DNA of 64,000 bases from Bathymodiolus brooksi (Eukaryota > Mollusca > Bivalvia > Mytilida > Modiolidae), in assembly GCA_963680875.1 (NCBI GenBank), contig OY804585.1, positions 23,785,686 to 23,849,685 on the forward strand, read 5' to 3'. A program made the position numbers and the translations under genes. Under the pieces are notes generated by a model. It was not told the origin of the DNA, ran no database searches, and saw nothing but the letters and a program-made list of their open reading frames with translations. Below are positions 55,901 to 64,000 of this stretch, piece after piece (the stretch's first letter is position 1; every line of letters begins with the position of its first letter).

Positions 55901-58900
55901 GAGAGATATATTGTATGGTTGTCACTTGTTTCTAGACGTTTGTATAATATACTTTATTCCCTGTGACTGTATAATGAATTCTTCATTATCCTATACAATA
56001 TATTAAAAATTGCTGAGTTAGATTGCTGTCAAATTATAATATTAAGTATATATGTACCATCTACACACGCTTATACACATGTCTTACGTCTATCCCTAGA
56101 TTTACCTTACGAGAAAAGGTAACACTAGGATTATTGAAGCTCCGTTTTTAGGGAGTGGATGTGGTCGAGTGGTCTAGGGCGCTGGGTGTAAGGCTAAGCG
56201 AATGGTGCTGCAGTGTATCAATGGTGTGGGTTCAAATCCCGTCGAGGGAAGAACAAAAATTTGACAGCTCTAAAATCTAATTCTAACACTGTTTGGTTTA
56301 ATTTTCAGACGTATATAATATTTAGTATTAACCTAGTATCCTTAGTAACTTTCAGATCCAGTGGGAGAGATATATTGTATGGTTGTCACTTGTTTCTAGA
56401 CGTTTGTATAATATACTTTATTTCCTGTGACTGTATAATGAATTCTTCATTATCCTATACAATATATTAAAAATTGCTGAGTTAGATTGCTGTCAAATTA
56501 TAATATTAAGTATATATGTACCATCTACACACGCTTATACACATGTCTTACGTCTATCCCTAGATTTACCTTACGAGAAAAGGTAACACTAGGATTATTG
56601 AAGCTCCTTTTTTAGGGAGTGGATGTGGTCGAGTGGTCTAGGGCGCTGGGCGTAATGCTAAGCGAATGGTGCTGCAGTGTATCAATGGTGTGGGTTCAAA
56701 TCCCGTCGAGGGAAGAACAAATATTTGACAGCTCTAAAATCTTATTCTAACACTGTTTGGTTTAATTTTCAGACGTATATAATATTTAGTATTAACCTAG
56801 TATCCTTAGTAACTTTCAGATCCAGTGGGACAGATATATTGTATGGTTGTCACTTGTTTCTAGACGTTTGTATAATATGCTTTATTTCCTGTGACTGTAT
56901 AATGAATTCTTCATTATCCTATACAATATATTAAAAATTGCTGAGTTAGATTGCTGTCAAATTATAATATTAAGTATATATGTACCATCTACACACGCTT
57001 ATACACATGTCTTACGTCTATCCCTAGATTTACCTTACGAGAAAAGGTAACACTAGGATTATTGAAGCTCCATTTTTAGGGAGTTGATGTGGTCGAGTGG
57101 TATAGGGCGCTGGGCGTAAGGCTAAGCAAATGGTGCTGCAGTGTATCAATGGTGTGGGTTCAAATCCCGTCGAGGGAAGAACAAAAATTTGACAGCTCTA
57201 AAATCTAATTCTAACACTGTTTGGTTTAATTTTCAGACGTATATAATATTTAGTATTAACCTAGTATCCTTAGTAACTTTCAGATCCAGTGGGAGAGATA
57301 TATTGTATGGTTGTCACTTGTTTCTAGACGTTTGTATAATATACTTTATTTCCTGTGACTGTATAATGAATTCTTCATTATCCTATACAATATATTAAAA
57401 ATTGCTGAGTTAGATTGCTGTCAAATTATAATATTAAGTATATATGTACCATCTACACACGCTTATACACATGTCTTACGTCTATCCCTAGTTTTACCTT
57501 ACGAGAAAAGGTAACACTAGGATTATTGAAGCTCCATTTTTAGGGAGTGGATGTGGTCGAGTGGTCTAGGGCGCTGGGCGTAAGGCTAAGCGAATGGTGC
57601 TGCAGTGTATCAATGGTGTGGGTTCAAATCCCGTCGAGGGAAGAACAAAAATTTGACAGCTCTAAAATCTAATTCTAACACTGTTTGGTTTAATTTTCAG
57701 ACGTATATAATATTTAGTATTAACCTAGTATCCTTAGTAACTTTCAGATCCAGTGGGAGAGATATATTGTATGGTTGTCACTTGTTTCTAGACGTTTGTA
57801 TAATATACTTTATTTCCTGTGACTGTATAATGAATTCTTCATTATCCTATACAATATATTAAAAATTGCTGAGTTAGATTGCTGTCAAATTATAATATTA
57901 AGTATATATGTACCATCTACACACGCTTATACACATGTCTTACGTCTATCCCTAGATTTACCTTACGAGAAAAGGTAACACTAGGATTATTGAAGCTCCG
58001 TTTTTAGGGAGTGGATGTGGTCGAGTGGTCTAGGGCGCTGGGTGTAAGGCTAAGCGAATGGTGCTGCAGTGTATCAATGGTGTGGGTTCAAATCCCGTCG
58101 AGGGAAGAACAAAAATTTGACAGCTCTAAAATCTAATTCTAACACTGTTTTGTTTAATTTTCAGACGTATATAATATTTAGTATTAACCTAGTATCCTTA
58201 GTAACTTTCAGATCCAGTGGGAGAGATATATTGTATGGTTGTCACTTGTTTCTAGACGTTTGTATAATATACTTTATTTCCTGTGACTGTATAATGAATT
58301 CTTCATTATCCTATACAATATATTAAAAATTGCTGAGTTAGATTGCTGTCAAATTATAATATTAAGTATATATGTACCATCTACACACGCTTATACACAT
58401 GTCTTACGTCTATCCCTAGATTTACCTTACGAGAAAAGGTAACACTAGGATTATTGAAGCTCCTTTTTTAGGGAGTGGATGTGGTCGAGTGGTCTAGGGC
58501 GCTGGGCGTAATGCTAAGCGAATGGTGCTGCAGTGTATCAATGGTGTGGGTTCAAATCCCGTCGAGGGAAGAACAAATATTTGACAGCTCTAAAATCTTA
58601 TTCTAACACTGTTTGGTTTAATTTTCAGACGTATATAATATTTAGTATTAACCTAGTATCCTTAGTAACTTTCAGATCCAGTGGGACAGATATATTGTAT
58701 GGTTGTCACTTGTTTCTAGACGTTTGTATAATATGCTTTATTTCCTGTGACTGTATAATGAATTCTTCATTATCCTATACAATATATTAAAAATTGCTGA
58801 GTTAGATTGCTGTCAAATTATAATATTAAGTATATATGTACCATCTACACACGCTTATACACATGTCTTACGTCTATCCCTAGATTTACCTTACGAGAAA

Positions 58901-61900
58901 AGGTAACACTAGGATTATTGAAGCTCCATTTTTAGGGAGTTGATGTGGTCGAGTGGTCTAGGGCGCTGGGCGTAAGGCTAAGCAAATGGTGCTGCAGTGT
59001 ATCAATGGTGTGGGTTCAAATCCCGTCGAGGGAAGAACAAAAATTTGACAGCTCTAAAATCTAATTCTAACACTGTTTGGTTTAATTTTCAGACGTATAT
59101 AATATTTAGTATTAACCTAGTATCCTTAGTAACTTTCAGATCCAGTGGGAGAGATATATTGTATGGTTGTCACTTGTTTCTAGACGTTTGTATAATATAC
59201 TTTATTTCCTGTGACTGTATAATGAATTCTTCATTATCCTATACAATATATTAAAAATTGCTGAGTTAGATTGCTGTCAAATTATAATATTAAGTATATA
59301 TGTACCATCTACACACGCTTATACACATGTCTTACGTCTATCCCTAGATTTACCTTACGAGAAAAGGTAACACTAGGATTATTGAAGCTCCTTTTTTAGG
59401 GAGTGGATGTGGTCGAGTGGTCTAGGGCGCTGGGCGTAAGGCTAAGCGAATGGTGCTGCAGTGTATCAATTGTGTGGGTTCAAATCCGTCGAGGGAAGAA
59501 CAAAAATTTGACAGCTCTAAAATCTAATTCTAACACTGTTTGGTTTAATTTTCAGACGTATATAATATTTAGTATTAACCTAGTATCCTTAGTAACTTTC
59601 AGATCCAGTGGGAGAGATATATTGTATGGTTGTCACTTGTTTCTAGACGTTTGTATAATATACTTTATTTCCTGTGACTGTATAATGAATTCTTCATTAT
59701 CCTATACAATATATTAAAAATTGCTGATGCTGTCAAATTATAATATTAAGTATATATGTACCATCTACACACGCTTATACACATGTCTTACGTCTATCCC
59801 TAGATTTACCTTACGAGAAAAGGTAACACTAGGATTATTGAAGCTCTTTTTTTAGGGAGTGGATGTGGTCGAGTGGTCTAGGGCGCTGGGCGTAATGCTA
59901 AGCGAATGGTGCTGCAGTGTATCAATGGTGTGGGTTCAAATCCCGTCGAGGGAAGAACAAAAATTTGACAGCTCTAAAATCTTATTCTAACACTGTTTGG
60001 TTTAATTTTCAGACGTATATAATATTTAGTATTAACTAGTATCCTTAGTAACTTTTAGATCCAGTGGGACAGATATATTGTATGGTTGTCACTTGTTTCT
60101 AGACGTTTGTATAATATACTTTATTTCCTGTGACTGTATAATGAATTCTTCATTATCCTATACAATATATTAAAAATTGCTGAGTTAGATTGCTGTCAAA
60201 TTATAATATTAAGTATATATGTACCATCTACACACGCTTATACACATGTCTTACGTCTATCCCTAGATTTACCTTACGAGAAAAGGTAACACTAGGATTA
60301 TTGAAGCTCCATTTTTAGGGAATGGATGTGGTCGAGTGGTCTAGGGCGCTGGGCGTAAGGCTAAGCGAATGGTGCTGCAGTGTATCAATGGTGTGGGTTC
60401 AAATCCCGTCGAGGGAAGAACAAAAATTTGACAGCTCTAAAATCTAATTCTAACACTGTTTGGTTTAATTTTCAGACGTATATAATATTTAGTATTAACC
60501 TAGTATCCTTAGTAACTTTCAGATCCAGTGGGAGAGATATATTGTATGGTTGTCACTTGTTTCTAGACGTTTGTATAATATACTTTATTTCCTGTGACTG
60601 TATAATGAATTCTTCATTATCCTATACAATATATTAAAAATTGCTGAGTTAGATTGCTGTCAAATTATAATATTAAGTATATATGTACCATCTACACACG
60701 CTTATACACATGTCTTACGTCTATCCCTAGTTTTACCTTACGAGAAAAGGTAACACTAGGATTATTGAAGCTCCATTTTTAGGGAGTGGATGTGGTCGAG
60801 TGGTCTAGGGCGCTGGGCGTAAGGCTAAGCGAATGGTGCTGCAGTGTATCAATGGTGTGGGTTCAAATCCCGTCGAGGGAAGAACAAAAATTTGACAGCT
60901 CTAAAATCTAATTCTAACACTGTTTGGTTTAATTTTCAGACGTATATAATATTTAGTATTAACCTAGTATCCTTAGTAACTTTCAGATCCAGTGGGAGAG
61001 ATATATTGTATGGTTGTCACTTGTTTCTAGACGTTTGTATAATATACTTTATTTCCTGTGACTGTATAATGAATTCTTCATTATCCTATACAATATATTA
61101 AAAATTGCTGAGTTAGATTGCTGTCAAATTATAATATTAAGTATATATGTACCATCTACACACGCTTATACACATGTCTTACGTCTATCCCTAGATTTAC
61201 CTTACGAGAAAAGGTAACACTAGGATTATTGAAGCTCCGTTTTTAGGGAGTGGATGTGGTCGAGTGGTCTAGGGCGCTGGGTGTAAGGCTAAGCGAATGG
61301 TGCTGCAGTGTATCAATGGTGTGGGTTCAAATCCCGTCGAGGGAAGAACAAAAATTTGACAGCTCTAAAATCTAATTCTAACACTGTTTTGTTTAATTTT
61401 CAGACGTATATAATATTTAGTATTAACCTAGTATCCTTAGTAACTTTCAGATCCAGTGGGAGAGATATATTCTATGGTTGTCACTTGTTTCTAGACGTTT
61501 GTATAATATACTTTATTTCCTGTGACTGTATAATGAATTTTTCATTATCCTATACAATATATTAAAAATTGCTGAGTTAGATTGCTGTCAAATTATAATA
61601 TTAAGTATATATGTACCATCTACACACGCTTATACACATGTCTTACGTCTATCCCTAGATTTACCTTACGAGAAAAGGTAACACTAGGATTATTGAAGCT
61701 CCTTTTTTAGGGAGTGGATGTGGTCGAGTGGTCTAGGGCGCTGGGCGTAATGCTAAGCGAATGGTGCTGCAGTGTATCAATGGTGTGGGTTCAAATCCCG
61801 TCGAGGGAAGAACAAATATTTGACAGCTCTAAAATCTTATTCTAACACTGTTTGGTTTAATTTTCAGACGTATATAATATTTAGTATTAACCTAGTATCC

Positions 61901-64000
61901 TTAGTAACTTTCAGATCCAGTGGGACAGATATATTGTATGGTTGTCACTTGTTTCTAGACGTTTGTATAATATGCTTTATTTCCTGTGACTGTATAATGA
62001 ATTCTTCATTATCCTATACAATATATTAAAAATTGCTGAGTTAGATTGCTGTCAAATTATAATATTAAGTATATATGTACCATCTACACACGCTTATACA
62101 CATGTCTTACGTCTATCCCTAGATTTACCTTACGAGAAAAGGTAACACTAGGATTATTGAAGCTCCATTTTTAGGGAGTTGATGTGGTCGAGTGGTCTAG
62201 GGCGCTGGGCGTAAGGCTAAGCAAATGGTGCTGCAGTGTATCAATGGTGTGGGTTCAAATCCCGTCGAGGGAAGAACAAAAATTTGACAGCTCTAAAATC
62301 TAATTCTAACACTGTTTGGTTTAATTTTCAGACGTATATAATATTTAGTATTAACCTAGTATCCTTAGTAACTTTCAGATCCAGTGGGAGAGATATATTG
62401 TATGGTTGTCACTTGTTTCTAGACGTTTGTATAATATGCTTTATTTCCTGTGACTGTATAATGAATTCTTCATTATCCTATACAATATATTAAAAATTGC
62501 TGAGTTAGATTGCTGTCAAATTATAATATTAAGTATATATGTACCATCTACACACGCTTATACACATGTCTTACGTCTATCCCTAGATTTACCTTACGAG
62601 AAAAGGTAACACTAGGATTATTGAAGCTCCTTTTTTAGGGAGTGGATGTGGTCGAGTGGTCTAGGGCGCTGGGCGTAAGGCTAAGCGAATGGTGCTGCAG
62701 TGTATCAATTGTGTGGGTTCAAATCCGTCGAGGGAAGAACAAAAATTTGACAGCTCTAAAATCTAATTCTAACACTGTTTGGTTTAATTTTCAGACGTAT
62801 ATAATATTTAGTATTAACCTAGTATCCTTAGTAACTTTCAGATCCAGTGGGAGAGATATATTGTATGGTTGTCACTTGTTTCTAGACGTTTGTATAATAT
62901 ACTTTATTTCCTGTGACTGTATAATGAATTCTTCATTATCCTATACAATATATTAAAAATTGCTGATGCTGTCAAATTATAATATTAAGTATATATGTAC
63001 CATCTACACACGCTTATACACATGTCTTACGTCTATCCCTAGATTTACCTTACGAGAAAAGGTAACACTAGGATTATTGAAGCTCTTTTTTTAGGGAGTG
63101 GATGTGGTCGAGTGGTCTAGGGCGCTGGGCGTAATGCTAAGCGAATGGTGCTGCAGTGTATCAATGGTGTGGGTTCAAATCCCGTCGAGGGAAGAACAAA
63201 AATTTGACAGCTCTAAAATCTTATTCTAACACTGTTTGGTTTAATTTTCAGACGTATATAATATTTAGTATTAACTAGTATCCTTAGTAACTTTTAGATC
63301 CAGTGGGACAGATATATTGTATGGTTGTCACTTGTTTCTAGACGTTTGTATAATATACTTTATTTCCTGTGACTGTATAATGAATTCTTCATTATCCTAT
63401 ACAATATATTAAAAATTGCTGAGTTAGATTGCTGTCAAATTATAATATTAAGTATATATGTACCATCTACACACGCTTATACACATGTCTTACGTCTATC
63501 CCTAGATTTACCTTACGAGAAAAGGTAACACTAGGATTATTGAAGCTCCATTTTTAGGGAATGGATGTGGTCGAGTGGTCTAGGGCGCTGGGCGTAAGGC
63601 TAAGCGAATGGTGCTGCAGTGTATCAATGGTGTGGGTTCAAATCCCGTCGAGGGAAGAACAAAAATTTGACAGCTCTAAAATCTAATTCTAACACTGTTT
63701 GGTTTAATTTTCAGACGTATATAATATTTAGTATTAACCTAGTATCCTTAGTAACTTTCAGATCCAGTGGGAGAGATATATTGTATGGTTGTCACTTGTT
63801 TCTAGACGTTTGTATAATATACTTTATTTCCTGTGACTGTATAATGAATTCTTCATTATCCTATACAATATATTAAAAATTGCTGAGTTAGATTGCTGTC
63901 AAATTATAATATTAAGTATATATGTACCATCTACACACGCTTATACACATGTCTTACGTCTATCCCTAGATTTACCTTACGAGAAAAGGTAACACTAGGA
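49546..64000 (+). repeat. 464-bp satellite array with tRNA-like Pol III boxes, about 31 monomers
   Basis: Monomers start ATTGCTGAGTTAGATTGCTG and repeat every 464 bp to the end of the window, so the array continues beyond it. Each full monomer has an A-box TGGTCGAGTGG and a B-box GGTTCAAATCC about 60 bp apart, with leucine/serine-tRNA-like surroundings (TGGTCTAGGGCGCTGG). The acceptor-stem positions do not pair, so this is not a functional tRNA gene but a tRNA- or SINE-derived module. Two main monomer types are distinguishable at linked sites (CGTAAGGC/CGTAATGC, ATCTAATTC/ATCTTATTC, GGGAGA/GGGACA, ATATAC/ATATGC). The recurring 85-codon frame is part of the satellite. Confidence 0.95.

Noticed and set aside
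50181..63876. About 30 repeats of an 85-codon open frame (start MYQWCGFKSRRG) and two 104-codon variants
   Set aside because: They lie in a 464-bp satellite and begin inside the tRNA-like module. The variant sites change residues freely, there is no recognised domain, and the recurrence is explained by array homogenisation.
49980..64000. Functional tRNA-Leu or tRNA-Ser genes in each satellite monomer
   Set aside because: The A and B boxes and D/T-arm-like bases fit, but the seven acceptor-stem positions do not pair and the anticodon arm is degenerate. tRNA-derived is supportable, a working tRNA is not.

Overview
The window looks like nuclear DNA from a bivalve mollusc, possibly mussel-like. 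The base composition is AT-rich and coding content is low. tRNA-derived SINEs ending in a GGCGTTAAAC-type tail are scattered throughout. Another dispersed repeat (motif TTTAGTTTTCTGTGTAGTG) resembles one I associate with bivalve genomes. The species assignment is inference; no rRNA or mitochondrial marker is present.

Only two protein-coding genes can be supported. The first (6475-13366, + strand, 5' end not found) reads across three exons. Exon 1 encodes about 21 leucine-rich repeats and most of a cysteine-capped LRRCT. Exon 2 supplies the last LRRCT cysteine and a linker. Exon 3 encodes a trypsin/haptoglobin-like fold in which all three catalytic positions appear to be replaced. The second gene (41221-46377, + strand) is one uninterrupted 1718-codon frame. 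It fuses a DEAH-box RNA helicase, RRM/KH-like RNA-binding segments and a C-terminal RBR (RING1-IBR-RING2) ubiquitin ligase. It resembles the DEAH11/DEAH12-like proteins named in plants and also found in invertebrates.

The rest is repeats. 1-6400 holds SINEs and dispersed repeats. The introns of the LRR gene carry a SINE, a TTAA-flanked inverted-repeat transposon and a LINE 3' fragment. 13.4-21.6 kb is intergenic with SINE and repeat pieces. 21752-25582 is a minisatellite of about 68 bp, and 27685-28315 a 23-bp minisatellite. 29901-31104 is a module of about 1.2 kb that recurs at 48164-49547. 31.3-33.8 kb has two small tandem repeats. 36.4-39.4 kb is packed with near-perfect palindromes and inverted-repeat elements. 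From 49546 to the end of the window runs a 464-bp satellite (about 31 monomers, continuing past the edge). Each full monomer carries a tRNA-like pair of Pol III promoter boxes, and the array shows higher-order periodicity of 4 and 7 monomers.

The most interesting signals are the LRR-pseudoprotease fusion, the tRNA-like boxes in every full satellite monomer, hammerhead-ribozyme-like motifs in a dispersed repeat (one copy of which appears to have seeded the 68-bp minisatellite), and the palindrome cluster. All matches were made by eye; no database search or folding program was run.
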